Below, piece by piece: positions 9,130 through 17,184 of a DNA stretch of 64,000 nucleotides. The notes beneath the pieces are model-generated. The model ran no database searches and had not been told where the DNA came from. It saw only the letters and a program-made list of their open reading frames with translations. Numbering within the stretch: position 1 is the first letter of the stretch; the number at the start of each line of letters is the position of its first letter. Location of the stretch: positions 3,515,501 to 3,579,500 of the forward strand of contig NZ_CP019334.1 in assembly GCF_002163675.1 (NCBI RefSeq), written 5' to 3'. This DNA comes from Polaribacter sp. SA4-12 (lineage in GTDB: Bacteria; Bacteroidota; Bacteroidia; Flavobacteriales; Flavobacteriaceae). A program made the translations under genes and the position numbers.

Positions 9130-9741
9130 TTATTTAGAGTTTATAAACGTTGACATAATTTCGGGGATATTTAAAATATCCTCATATACATCTATGTCGT
9201 TCTTAAACGCTAATAATTTCACTTTTTTATCTTTTAAATCAGATAAAGTATCTTTTCTAACAGTTTCTTTTCCCCAATTTTTATTTTTGAAGATAGTTGA
9301 ATGTAGAGAATTCATTCCTAATAAATAATAACCTCCATCTTCTGCAGGTCCAATAACCAAATCATTATTGTTTAATTCATCAAAAGCAGTTTCTATATTT
9401 TCTGATGTTAAATCGTATAAATCACTACCAATAATCATCACTTTTTCATAACCTGCTTCAAAACTATCTTTGAAAGCGTTTAGCATTCTAAACCCTAAAT
9501 CTTCTCCAACTTGTTGGTATTTCTGATAAATAGATGAATCCCAGATATCATTTTCTCTAACTTTTATTGAATAATAGACAGCTTTATCAGAAGACACTTT
9601 TGATGATATGTCTCTAGTTTTTTCTAATAAAAATTTATAAATTTCTAAAGCAGTTTCATCACCAACCGTTTTGGCTAAACGAGTTTTTGCTTTTCCAAGT
9701 TCTGGGTTTCTAGTGAAGATTAATAGTAAGTTTTTATGCAT
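9130..9741 (-). CDS. TIGR04282-type nucleotidyl/glycosyl transferase (rSAM-associated transferase 1)
   Basis: 203 residues of the CofC-like, GT-A-fold transferase family often encoded beside ArsS-type radical SAM proteins. Visible signatures are LLIFTRNPELGKAKTRLA at the N terminus, MIIGSDLYDLT with the metal-binding Asp pair region, and GPAEDGGYYLLGM. There is no signal peptide, so it is cytosolic. In arsenosugar clusters this kind of enzyme is a candidate for adding the sugar or phospho-group to the arseno-ribose core. That step is inferred from gene context, not shown by sequence. Confidence 0.8.
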   Translation of the reverse strand: MHKNLLLIFTRNPELGKAKTRLAKTVGDETALEIYKFLLEKTRDISSKVSSDKAVYYSIKVRENDIWDSSIYQKYQQVGEDLGFRMLNAFKDSFEAGYEKVMIIGSDLYDLTSENIETAFDELNNNDLVIGPAEDGGYYLLGMNSLHSTIFKNKNWGKETVRKDTLSDLKDKKVKLLAFKNDIDVYEDILNIPEIMSTFINSK

Positions 9742-9796
9742 AATTTTTTATCTCGCAAAGGCTCAAAGTTTTTCTTTTTTTAGTGTTGTTTTCTAT

Positions 9797-9837
9797 AACA
9801 GTAAGTACTGAATACTGTGACTGCTTACTGAAAACTA
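9797..9837. repeat. Short CAGTA/ACTG-rich dispersed repeat
   Basis: The spacer after the transferase gene holds staggered ACAGTA, TACTGAATACTGTG and CTTACTG words. Similar text is at 12581-12656 and 56041-56090. Confidence 0.45.
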
Positions 9838-9842
9838 ATTTT

Positions 9843-10328
9843 TTAATAAATTTTCTTCCCTTTTTTCAGCCATTTACTCCAATCTTTATTGAAAGTATGT
9901 ACTTTTTCTGTGTTACTTCCTAAAGTGTCAATAACTTGATGATCCTTGTTTTTCCATTCAAAAATCCCTCCGTATAAATTAAAAACATTGGTGTAACCTT
10001 CTTTAATCAATTTATCTGCAACAATTTCAGAACGAATCCCTAGAGAACAATACACCACAATCTTCGCGTTTTTGTCTGTTGGAAGTTTCGCTATAGTTTG
10101 TGCTATCTCAAAATGATCAAAACCAACAAGAATTGCATCTTCTAAATGACTTACTTTAAATTCCTTTTCTTCTCTTGCATCTAATAAAATAGCTTTTGTT
10201 GAAGCTAAACTATCTACAGAAATGTAAGGAACATTGTTCTTGTTGAATTTATTCAGCAGTTTATCTAGTTTCTTTTGCCCGAAAGAAACTGAACTTATCA
10301 GTATAAAAAGTAAAAGTATTTTTTTCAT
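9843..10328 (-). CDS. Exported rhodanese-like domain protein
   Basis: 161 residues with a signal peptide (about 1-17, ending SFGQ) and one rhodanese domain (about 35-135). The active-site loop has its catalytic Cys: VVYCSLGIRSE, Cys94. The substrate entry motif LLDARE and the GGIFEWK segment fit single-domain periplasmic rhodaneses, which move sulfane sulfur or act as thiol redox carriers. It follows arsM in the same direction, so a role with arsenic-thiol chemistry is possible but only inferred. Confidence 0.85.
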   Translation of the reverse strand: MKKILLLFILISSVSFGQKKLDKLLNKFNKNNVPYISVDSLASTKAILLDAREEKEFKVSHLEDAILVGFDHFEIAQTIAKLPTDKNAKIVVYCSLGIRSEIVADKLIKEGYTNVFNLYGGIFEWKNKDHQVIDTLGSNTEKVHTFNKDWSKWLKKGKKIY

Positions 10329-10351
10329 TATTAAGATTATTTTAAAGTTCT

Positions 10352-10422
10352 GTCATTACGAGGAAGAATGACGAAGTAATCCATTTTTTAATAGAAAGAT
10401 TGCTTCATTTCTTCGCAATGAC
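10352..10422. repeat. Palindromic dispersed repeat, copy 2
   Basis: A 71-base imperfect palindrome opening GTCATTACGAGG and closing TTCGCAATGAC with inner arms around AAAGATTGCTTC. It is homologous to 8345-8416 and lies between arsM and the rhodanese gene. Confidence 0.8.
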
Positions 10423-10430
10423 AACCAAAT

Positions 10431-11399
10431 CTAGCAACATCCACCACCATCATAATGGAAAGTAGATTCTGAAAAATAAATATCATCTCTTCCTAAAGCT
10501 TGTAATTGAGCTGTAGTTTTATCACAAATAGCTAATGGTTGATTTTTTAATAAAGTATGACCTAAACCGTCATCAAAATAATCTTCATCACCATAATAAA
10601 TGGCAGCTCGTCCTGTAAAAATACAAGGTCCATCTGCTGGCATTGGATCTTTAATTGCAGCAACTTCTATAGATTCGATATAAATTAATTCGTCTGTTGG
10701 GTAATTCTTCGGATCTAAGATTCTGTATGGTTTTCTGGCTCTAATTTCAATCGTTCCAAAACCTGCATCAGTTAACGCTTTTACATAATCTGCAATTGAT
10801 AAACTTCCACTTAAACACAAAGCACGTAAACGTTCGTCATTACGTAATTCATCATTCATTGGTTGCTCACAAGTAGGATCACTCATGACCAATTTTCCAT
10901 GAGGTTTTAAGACTCTATACATTTCTTCAATCGCTTTTTTCAAATCATCAGATTTAAAAATATTGAATAAACAGTTTTGAGCAGCAACATCAATAGAATT
11001 ACTTTCTACAGGTAAATCCATTGCATCACCTTTTCGTAAATCAACAAAATCACTTTTAAACCAATCATTTTGTTCTTCAGCTTCTTTAAAGTTTTTACGA
11101 GAAGCTTCTAACATCTCATCCACAACATCTAAACCAATAACGCCGCCTTTATTTCTATTGAAATAAGCAAATTGAAGTAACTCCATTCCACCACCAACAC
11201 CAACGTATAACATTTTTGGATTGTTGGTTAAATCTCTAGCATGCACTGTAGAACCACAACCGTAATTCATTTCTTGCATAATTCTAGGAATCTTTAAACC
11301 TGGTAATTCCCAAATAGGATTTGTAGTACAACACAAGCCAACATCTGGTGTTAAAGCTGCTTCTTTATATACATTATGTGTAGTTTCTAAATAACTCAT
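10431..11399 (-). CDS. arsM: Arsenosugar-type arsenite methyltransferase
   Basis: 322 residues. A SAM-dependent methyltransferase with the Gly-rich motif YVGVGGGMELL and the acidic loop GLDVVDEML. It has the cysteine pattern of the ArsM subgroup found with ArsS: GLCCTTNP (Cys23, Cys24), NYGCGS (Cys48), and a C-terminal GGGCC (Cys321, Cys322) that can bind trivalent arsenic. It would convert arsenite to mono- and dimethylated forms in the cytosol. It lies directly downstream of arsS with a 119-base spacer that holds a palindrome. A generic ubiE-type methyltransferase is less likely given the cysteines and neighbours. Confidence 0.85.
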   Translation of the reverse strand: MSYLETTHNVYKEAALTPDVGLCCTTNPIWELPGLKIPRIMQEMNYGCGSTVHARDLTNNPKMLYVGVGGGMELLQFAYFNRNKGGVIGLDVVDEMLEASRKNFKEAEEQNDWFKSDFVDLRKGDAMDLPVESNSIDVAAQNCLFNIFKSDDLKKAIEEMYRVLKPHGKLVMSDPTCEQPMNDELRNDERLRALCLSGSLSIADYVKALTDAGFGTIEIRARKPYRILDPKNYPTDELIYIESIEVAAIKDPMPADGPCIFTGRAAIYYGDEDYFDDGLGHTLLKNQPLAICDKTTAQLQALGRDDIYFSESTFHYDGGGCC

Positions 11400-11418
11400 A
11401 TTCTTATATTTTTGTTTT

Positions 11419-11512
11419 CCTGCAAGGTTTTTGAAACCTTGTAGGTGTATTTTAAAAGTATTCTTTTTTAATACCTACTAGGAATCCTCATTCTTCGGAA
11501 ATACCTTGCAGG
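11419..11512. repeat. CCTGCAAGG palindromic repeat element
   Basis: CCTGCAAGGTTT and AAACCTTGTAGG form a hairpin (11419-11445), and a third arm CCTTGCAGG recurs at 11504-11512, so alternative pairings are possible. It fills the arsS-arsM spacer. The related word AATACCTACTAGGAA lies between. Confidence 0.6.
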
Positions 11513-11518
11513 AAAAAA

Positions 11519-12574
11519 TTATGCGACAACTCCTTGACAGCTACTTCCTGCGCCAGCAGTACAACCATAACAATGCTGATTTATAATAATATTTCTGTCT
11601 TGCAACAATTCTTCATTATATTCAGAAATGTGTTTTACTTTACTGGCAACTTTTAAATTTAGCATCTGATTAAAATCACAATCATATAAATAACCTTCCC
11701 AATTTACAGAAAGTGTATTTGTACACATTACATTTTCTACAGCTGCAGGATTATAAGCTTCCACTAAATTATACATATAATCTTCGTAGTTTTCTGATGC
11801 AATTAAATAATCTAAAAATCGGCTAATTGGTAAATTAGTAATTGCAAAAAGACTGTGAAAATCGATGTTAAATTCAGATTTTAAAGCTTTCTTAAAATCA
11901 TTTTCTAACGCCATTTGATCTCCTGGTAAAAATGCACCTGAAGGATTATAAACCAAATCTAGTTTTAAACCAGAACCTTCTAAACCATAACCAACAGCAT
12001 TTAATTCTTGCAAGGCTTTTATAGATTTATCAAAAACGCCATCTCCACGTTGTTTGTCTGTTTTTCCACGCGTCCAATGTGGCATTGATGAAACTACGTG
12101 TACATTGTGTTTTTTGAAGAATTGAGGTAAATCGTGGTATTTTTTATTGGCTCTAATAATTGTTAAGTTAGAACGAACAATAAAATCTTTAATTCCGGCT
12201 TTTGATGCTTCTTCTACAAACCATCTAAAATTAGGGTTCATTTCTGGAGCGCCACCTGTTAAATCCAAAGTGTGTGCTTCCGTTTTTTTGATAACTTCTA
12301 AGCATTCATTCATTGTTTCCAATGTCATGATTTCTTTTCTATCAGGACCAGCATCTACATGACAATGCGAACAAACTTGATTACACATGTATCCCAAGTT
12401 TATCTGTAAAATTTCTAGTTTTTTAGGACGTAAAGGAAACTGATTTGTTTCTTTTAGTTTGTTTGCAAAAGTTGGTAATTCTCCATTCGCAAAAATTCCT
12501 TCAGAAAGAATTTCCATCTGACGAGAAGTATTTGCAATGTCGTTATTTCTTGCTTTTAGCGATTTTGTAGCCAT
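11519..12574 (-). CDS. arsS: Arsenosugar biosynthesis radical SAM protein (TIGR04167 family)
   Basis: 351 residues. The radical SAM cluster is CNQVCSHC (Cys64, Cys68, Cys71; CxxxCxxC), and a C-terminal cysteine-rich tail reads CYGCTAGAGSSCQG (Cys335, Cys338, Cys346), as in the ArsS family. Some relatives have selenocysteine in this tail; here all positions are Cys codons. The family uses a 5'-deoxyadenosyl radical to join the adenosyl group to dimethylarsenite. The gene is followed by arsM and preceded by an AhpD-like protein, the conserved neighbourhood of the family. The start codon at 12574 fits the family N terminus. Confidence 0.9.
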   Translation of the reverse strand: MATKSLKARNNDIANTSRQMEILSEGIFANGELPTFANKLKETNQFPLRPKKLEILQINLGYMCNQVCSHCHVDAGPDRKEIMTLETMNECLEVIKKTEAHTLDLTGGAPEMNPNFRWFVEEASKAGIKDFIVRSNLTIIRANKKYHDLPQFFKKHNVHVVSSMPHWTRGKTDKQRGDGVFDKSIKALQELNAVGYGLEGSGLKLDLVYNPSGAFLPGDQMALENDFKKALKSEFNIDFHSLFAITNLPISRFLDYLIASENYEDYMYNLVEAYNPAAVENVMCTNTLSVNWEGYLYDCDFNQMLNLKVASKVKHISEYNEELLQDRNIIINQHCYGCTAGAGSSCQGVVA

Positions 12575-12580
12575 TTTATA

Positions 12581-12656
12581 AGTTTACAGTTTACAGTTTA
12601 CAGTCTCAGTTTACAGTAGACGCTTAACTGAATACTGTTGCTGAATACTGCTAACT
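12581..12656. repeat. Tandem TTTACAG heptamer repeat and related words
   Basis: AGTTTACAG is repeated with a 7-base step (three times in a row, then once more), followed by ACTGAATACTGTTG and CTGAATACTG. It occupies the gap between arsS and the AhpD-like gene; related text occurs at 9797-9837 and 56041-56090. Confidence 0.6.
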
Positions 12657-12657
12657 A

Positions 12658-12993
12658 TTATCCGTCAAGTTTGTTTACTTTATTCATCATTTGAACGCCA
12701 TGTACCAAAGTTGCGCCACTTTTAATTGCAGCACCAACATGAATAGCTTCCATCATTTGTTCTTTTGTAATTCCACGTTGTAAAGTGTCTTTCGTGTATG
12801 CGTCAATACAATAAGGACATTGTTCTGTATGTGCAACAGCCAAAGCGATTAAAGATTTTTCACGAGCAGTTAAAGCCCCTTCTTCAAATACTTTTCCATA
12901 ATAGTCAAAAAACTTGTTTCCAAGTTCTTCATTCCACTCAGTTATTTTACCAAATTTTCTTAAATCGGCTGCGTCATAATAGTTTTTAGACAT
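12658..12993 (-). CDS. AhpD/carboxymuconolactone decarboxylase-like protein, arsenosugar-associated
   Basis: 111 residues with the AhpD-like core. The redox-type motif is EQCPYCIDAYT (CxxC plus downstream residues), then KSGATLVHGVQMMN, as in the small peroxidase-like proteins encoded beside ArsS. It is likely cytosolic and could reduce a thiol or arsenic intermediate. That function is inferred from the CxxC motif and the gene neighbourhood. Spacing to arsS is 83 bases, filled by short repeats. Confidence 0.82.
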   Translation of the reverse strand: MSKNYYDAADLRKFGKITEWNEELGNKFFDYYGKVFEEGALTAREKSLIALAVAHTEQCPYCIDAYTKDTLQRGITKEQMMEAIHVGAAIKSGATLVHGVQMMNKVNKLDG

Positions 12994-13027
12994 TGTTTTT
13001 TGTTATTTCAGATGAAAAATAAAGGTA

Positions 13028-13738
13028 CTATTTTCCGTTTAAAGTCCAATCGTATTTTAGAAAACTAATTTTAGCTTTCGGACTAATTTTTGTTTCTGAA
13101 TAGGTGTTTAAAAAGTCGATTACCGAACCTTTTTTTGTAAAATCACCTTTAAACCAATCAAAGATTGAAGAAATTTGAACTTTCTTTTTAGTGATTTTAT
13201 TTCTTGATGTATCGTTCACAAAATCTTTCATTAAACGCATTAATTCTGCTTCTACGTTTTGTTCTGTAAAAGCATTGTTACCTAATTTAGGACAAGAACC
13301 TGAAGCACAATTTACACCAACGTGAATTTTAGGATCAGAAAAGTCTTTACGTAAAATTTGATGTTCTATATGATCTAAAGTATATGTTTTATTACCAACT
13401 TTAGCAAAAGGAATTTTCCAAGCAGTTTTTCCTCCTTCTTTAATATCCATAATACTTTTTAGTGGATAATTACCTAAAATTATTTTGATGGTATATGCGT
13501 TGTAAGCATTAATCCAAAAGGCTTTTTGTTTGTTTTCTGACCAAGATTTTTCTGGAGATGTTTTTTCTAAATAAGAAATGTAACTATCTAATTTAGCTTC
13601 GTCATTTTTGAATGATTTGTAATCTACAATTCCGTCTTTTGTAACGTGTTTTTGTAGTAAATCGTTAAAGATTGATGTTTGTGAATAACCTTGCGAAAAA
13701 GTAAGTAGTATTATAAGTGATAAAAGTATTTTTTTCAT
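13028..13738 (-). CDS. Exported DUF547 protein
   Basis: 236 residues, with a signal peptide (about 1-19, ending GYSQ). DUF547 signatures are KAFWINAYNAYTIKIIL and HVGVNCASGSCPKL, the latter with two conserved Cys. The biochemical role of DUF547 is unknown to me. It is the first gene of the co-directional cluster leading into arsS and arsM, 34 bases before the AhpD-like gene, and is often seen in such clusters. The next gene, fabD, diverges from it. Confidence 0.8.
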   Translation of the reverse strand: MKKILLSLIILLTFSQGYSQTSIFNDLLQKHVTKDGIVDYKSFKNDEAKLDSYISYLEKTSPEKSWSENKQKAFWINAYNAYTIKIILGNYPLKSIMDIKEGGKTAWKIPFAKVGNKTYTLDHIEHQILRKDFSDPKIHVGVNCASGSCPKLGNNAFTEQNVEAELMRLMKDFVNDTSRNKITKKKVQISSIFDWFKGDFTKKGSVIDFLNTYSETKISPKAKISFLKYDWTLNGK

Positions 13739-13887
13739 TTTATATAGTTTTCTAATTTTTTAGACGAAGGATTTTACTATTGATTACAAAAATAATTCCA
13801 AAAATTTAATTATTTTTTTTGTGCTATAAATGAAGGCTGATAAATATTAATATCCATTTTTAGTATTCTATTTGTTTATAAATAAGT

Positions 13888-13960
13888 TTAGCCCTGATTG
13901 AAGTGACATCCTTTTTGCTTTTTTGCAAAAAGATATAACGGAAAGCAGGAATTAGCTTCC
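13888..13960. repeat. Flavobacterial dispersed element, copy A
   Basis: Runs from TAGCCCTGATTGAAG to GGAAAGCAGGAATTAGC with a central hairpin CTTTTTGC...GCAAAAAG. The two ends match copies B (45659-45830) and C (54143-54250, opposite strand), while the middle differs. Text like this recurs between genes in flavobacterial genomes, as far as I recall. Confidence 0.65.
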
Positions 13961-13972
13961 AATAAAAATGAT

Positions 13973-13980
13973 TATTTTTG
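13973..13980 (+). promoter_or_regulatory. -7 promoter box for fabD
   Basis: TATTTTTG matches TAnnTTTG exactly and lies 42 bases before the fabD ATG at 14023. It overlaps the longer open frame that starts at 13978, which is why I use 14023. Confidence 0.6.
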
Positions 13981-14022
13981 CTGATAATAAAAAGAATAAA
14001 CAACGATACAAATATACATTTT

Positions 14023-14910
14023 ATGAAAGCATATATTTTTCCAGGTCAAGGAGCGCAATTCACAGGAATGGGATTGGATTTATACGAAAAATCTGCATTG
14101 GCACAGGAATATTTTGAAAAAGCAAATAACATTTTAGGGTTCTCAATTACAGACATTATGTTTGAAGGAACTGCAGAACAATTAAAAGAAACAAAGGTTA
14201 CACAACCTGCAATCTTTTTACATTCTGTAATTTTAGCGAAGGTTTTAGGTGACGATTTTAAACCAGAAATGGTTGCAGGACACTCTTTAGGAGAATTATC
14301 TGCTTTAGTTGCAAATGGAGTTTTAACTTTTGAAGATGGATTAACATTGGTTTCTAAACGTGCTTTGGCAATGCAAAAAGCGTGTGAAGCTGCACCTTCT
14401 ACAATGGCTGCAGTTTTAGGTTTAGCAGACAATATTGTTGAAGAAACGTGTGCTGAAATTGATGGAGTAGTAGTTGCTGCAAATTACAACTGCCCAGGTC
14501 AATTAGTAATTTCGGGTGAAATTTCTGCTGTTGAAAAAGCGTGTGAGGTTTTAACTGAAAAAGGAGCAAGAAGAGCTTTATTATTACCTGTTGGTGGTGC
14601 ATTTCATTCACCAATGATGGAACCTGCAAGAGAAGAGTTAGCTGCTGCAATTGAAGCAACTACTTTTAGTAAGCCAACTTGTGCTGTGTATCAAAATGTA
14701 GTTGCAAAGGCAGTTACAAACCCTGATGAAATTAAAGAAAATTTAATTGCGCAATTAACTGCGCCAGTAAGATGGACGCAATGTATACAAGCAATGATTG
14801 CTGATGGTGGAACTGAATTTATTGAAGTTGGACCTGGTAAAGTTTTACAAGGTTTAATGCGTAAAATAGATAGAAGTGTTGCTGCAAGTGGCGCAAGTTT
14901 ACCTGAATAA
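14023..14910 (+). CDS. fabD: Malonyl-CoA:ACP transacylase
   Basis: 295 residues. Transfers malonyl from CoA to acyl carrier protein, supplying fatty acid elongation in the cytosol. The family opening KAYIFPGQGAQ follows the ATG at 14023 directly. The nucleophile lies in AGHSLGE (Ser88), and the catalytic His in GGAFHSPMM, with QNVVAKA and a final VGPGKVLQGL. An upstream in-frame ATG is rejected because it overlaps the promoter. The gene stands alone, ended by a strong terminator, and is not next to other fab genes. Confidence 0.96.
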   Translation: MKAYIFPGQGAQFTGMGLDLYEKSALAQEYFEKANNILGFSITDIMFEGTAEQLKETKVTQPAIFLHSVILAKVLGDDFKPEMVAGHSLGELSALVANGVLTFEDGLTLVSKRALAMQKACEAAPSTMAAVLGLADNIVEETCAEIDGVVVAANYNCPGQLVISGEISAVEKACEVLTEKGARRALLLPVGGAFHSPMMEPAREELAAAIEATTFSKPTCAVYQNVVAKAVTNPDEIKENLIAQLTAPVRWTQCIQAMIADGGTEFIEVGPGKVLQGLMRKIDRSVAASGASLPE

Positions 14911-14934
14911 ATTTTAATAAATTATTTATAAATT

Positions 14935-14967
14935 AAAAAACGAACTCGTGAGAGTTCGTTTTTTTTA
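14935..14967 (+). terminator. Intrinsic terminator of fabD
   Basis: AAACGAACTC, loop GTGA, GAGTTCGTTT, then a run of T. It begins about 25 bases after the fabD stop. Confidence 0.9.
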
Positions 14968-15237
14968 TGGGGAATTTGTGGTTTTGTTGACGGCCAGTAT
15001 AAGAAACTTAGGACAGGCGATAAGCACTTTCGTTTCGGATTATAATTTAGCTAAATATAAAACTTTGTGCTTTTATTATTCCCCTAAATGCCAAATTTTA
15101 TATTTGACGGACTTTTTATACATTGTTGTGTTTTCGGACTTTTTTTTTGTTATTACAGATATTATATATATATTTGTATTCGGATTGGGCATTTCCCGGT
15201 CGGCACTTTTCCTCGGTCTACACCGGGGATTTTGTTT
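14968..15237. other. Non-coding, AT-rich remnant region
   Basis: No convincing gene. Three overlapping open frames here are rich in Phe, Tyr and Ile, start without promoters and are not protein-like. The stretch holds GACGGCCAGTATAAG, a TTTAGCTAAATATAAAAC palindromic word, two TTCGGAC/TGACGGAC words, and a hairpin CCCGGT...ACCGGG at 15195-15227. Text of this kind often accompanies single accessory genes in flavobacteria, by my recollection, and here it borders the DUF3800 gene. Confidence 0.4.
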
Positions 15238-15969
15238 TTATGGGAATATTTTATACCCATATTTTTTATTTTCAATTATATCATAAGCTTTATTTAATTG
15301 TACTGGCTTTAAGTACTTTAACCCAATTGGTCTCGCTGTTAGGTCAGCTAATTGTAATCCACTAGAATTAGTTTTTTTATCAGCTATTAAAAACTTATAT
15401 ATCATTTTACCAAAGTTTATATTCTTATATCCAAACTGTTCATTTTCAGTACAAATTCTTAAAAACTCTAGTTCTAAATCTTTATCTTCATTATTTCCTC
15501 TTTTTTCAAAAATTAAAGAAATTTCTTTCCCTTCCTGACCATTAAATAGTAATAACTCATTAAGTTTCTCTAAACCAAAACGTAAGCCTAAATGATACGG
15601 ATTAAATGGTTTGTTATATTTAGCTTTAAGATTTCTTTTGTCAATAACAATTGGTACAATCTTAAATGGTATGTCTTCTATGATTTTTGATAAATCTGTC
15701 ATAAAGTTTTCCCTCAGTTCTCTATCTGTTCGTAAAAACTTAAAAGGTTCTTTATTTTTTCTGATATCTATTTCGTGTAAAACTATTTGGTCGTGACCAA
15801 AGTATTTAAATTTAAAACGTTGAAGTTCAGGAACAGCCTTTTCTATATAATCAGATATTTTAAAACAACAAAAAGTCAAAACAAATATTGGGTAGTTTGT
15901 GTCTATGTTTTTTAACCCGTGGTCTCCTGATTCATCAACATAAACAATATAATTTCCTTTCTCTGTCAT
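15238..15969 (-). CDS. DUF3800 domain protein
   Basis: 243 residues, cytosolic. The N terminus reads IVYVDESGDHG and the C-terminal part SGLQLADLTARPIG, matching the DE and QxxD motifs of DUF3800. Family members are accessory, patchily distributed proteins that I suspect have a nuclease-like fold because of the spaced acidic residues, but no activity is established from sequence. The gene sits between fabD and a radical SAM gene, bordered on one side by repeat-like non-coding DNA, which suggests acquisition as a single-gene islet. The last codons lie in a TATGGG...CCCATA hairpin. Confidence 0.75.
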   Translation of the reverse strand: MTEKGNYIVYVDESGDHGLKNIDTNYPIFVLTFCCFKISDYIEKAVPELQRFKFKYFGHDQIVLHEIDIRKNKEPFKFLRTDRELRENFMTDLSKIIEDIPFKIVPIVIDKRNLKAKYNKPFNPYHLGLRFGLEKLNELLLFNGQEGKEISLIFEKRGNNEDKDLELEFLRICTENEQFGYKNINFGKMIYKFLIADKKTNSSGLQLADLTARPIGLKYLKPVQLNKAYDIIENKKYGYKIFP

Positions 15970-16140
15970 AAACTTTAATTAATTTAGTGGTTTTTGTATG
16001 AACACAACTATATGAATATAAGATCGTTTCAATGTTTTATATTCGAAGTTAACGAAGTTAGGTTTTTAAAAATTTAGAAACTAACTAAATTATTTTTTTG
16101 ATTTAGATTTTTTTAAAGTGAAATTGAATTATTAATTTTT

Positions 16141-17076
16141 TTAAATGGATTCATAATTCTTTCCTTGCCAAGTATCTACATCAATCATTTTTTGATCAAT
16201 TTTAGAAACAATTTCAAAGTTTTTAAGACCGTTCCATTTTGGCGCTATTAATAAATCAGCAGGAGCTTGACTTATAAAACGTTCTATAATAATATTTGGT
16301 CTTAATAAAGAAACGAATTCAGAAATAAATTCTATGTATTTTTCAATTGTGAAAAGATCAAAATCTTCTGGGTTTTTTCTGTATTGAGATGCCATTATAG
16401 ATTGTTTTACAATCTGTAAATGATGTAATTTTAAAGTGTCTATTGGTAGTTTAGAAACTTCAATTGCGTGGTTTAATAAATCTTGTTTCGTTTCTCCAGG
16501 TAATCCCATAATTAAATGAGCGCCTAATTTAATTCCTTTGTTTTTACATTTTTCATAAGTAGCAATTGTGTCTTCGTACGTATGACATCTGTTTACTTTT
16601 TTTAATGTACTGTTTAAGGTGCTTTCAATACCAAACTCAAGAGAAACAAAATGTTTTTTTGATAATAAGGATAGATAATCAATAATTTCATCTTCAATAC
16701 AATCTGGTCTTGTACCTATAACTAATCCGATAACATTTGGCACGCTTAAAGCTTCATCATACATTCTTTTTAAGGATTCAAAATCAGAATATGTATTTGT
16801 ATATGCTTGAAAATAGGCTAAATATTTTTGCGATTTGTATTTTGTAGAAAACCTAGAAATACCTTCTTCTAATTGTTGCTTTATACCTTTTTGAGGTTCA
16901 CAATAATCTGGGTTAAAAGTATTATTGTTACAATACGTACAACCTCCAAAGCCTTTAGAACCATCTCTGTTTGGGCAAGAGAAGCCAATATCTAATGATA
17001 TTTTTTGTACTCTTTCTCCAAAAGTAGATTTAATAAATGAAGAATAGTCTAAATATCGTTTTCCTGAAATTTTCAT
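16141..17076 (-). CDS. Radical SAM protein, TIGR01212/YhcC family
   Basis: 311 residues. The cluster-binding cysteines are in FSCPNRDGSKGFGGCTYC (Cys34, Cys46, Cys49), a wider spacing than the usual CxxxCxxC and typical of the TIGR01212 (YhcC) family. Other matching segments are YFQAYTNTY, GTRPDCI, LEFGIES and HLIMGLPGET. The protein is cytosolic and its substrate is unknown. It lies between the DUF3800 islet and galE on the same strand, but a strong terminator separates it from galE. Confidence 0.88.
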   Translation of the reverse strand: MKISGKRYLDYSSFIKSTFGERVQKISLDIGFSCPNRDGSKGFGGCTYCNNNTFNPDYCEPQKGIKQQLEEGISRFSTKYKSQKYLAYFQAYTNTYSDFESLKRMYDEALSVPNVIGLVIGTRPDCIEDEIIDYLSLLSKKHFVSLEFGIESTLNSTLKKVNRCHTYEDTIATYEKCKNKGIKLGAHLIMGLPGETKQDLLNHAIEVSKLPIDTLKLHHLQIVKQSIMASQYRKNPEDFDLFTIEKYIEFISEFVSLLRPNIIIERFISQAPADLLIAPKWNGLKNFEIVSKIDQKMIDVDTWQGKNYESI

Positions 17077-17138
17077 TAAAGTAAGGGTAAGAAATTGTAT
17101 AAATTAATTGTTCGTTAAAGAATGGATTCATTCTAAAA

Positions 17139-17170
17139 AAAAACTCCAATCTTTAAAGATTGGAGTTTTT
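17139..17170. terminator. Bidirectional-looking intrinsic terminator
   Basis: AAACTCCAATCTTT and AAAGATTGGAGTTT form a perfect stem with A- and T-runs outside. It ends galE transcription on the minus strand, starting 15 bases from the galE stop. Confidence 0.88.
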
Positions 17171-17184
17171 GTAGTTGTAAAAAC

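Noticed and set aside
14948..15365. Overlapping plus-strand frames of 69-112 residues after fabD
   Set aside because: Very rich in Phe, Tyr and Ile, three frames overlap each other and the DUF3800 gene, and the region has hairpins and repeat-like text. Not protein-like.
16040..16070. Integron attC site near GTTAACGAAGTTAGGT
   Set aside because: Only one core-like word is visible, with no matching partner or imperfect palindrome, and no integrase gene is in the window.
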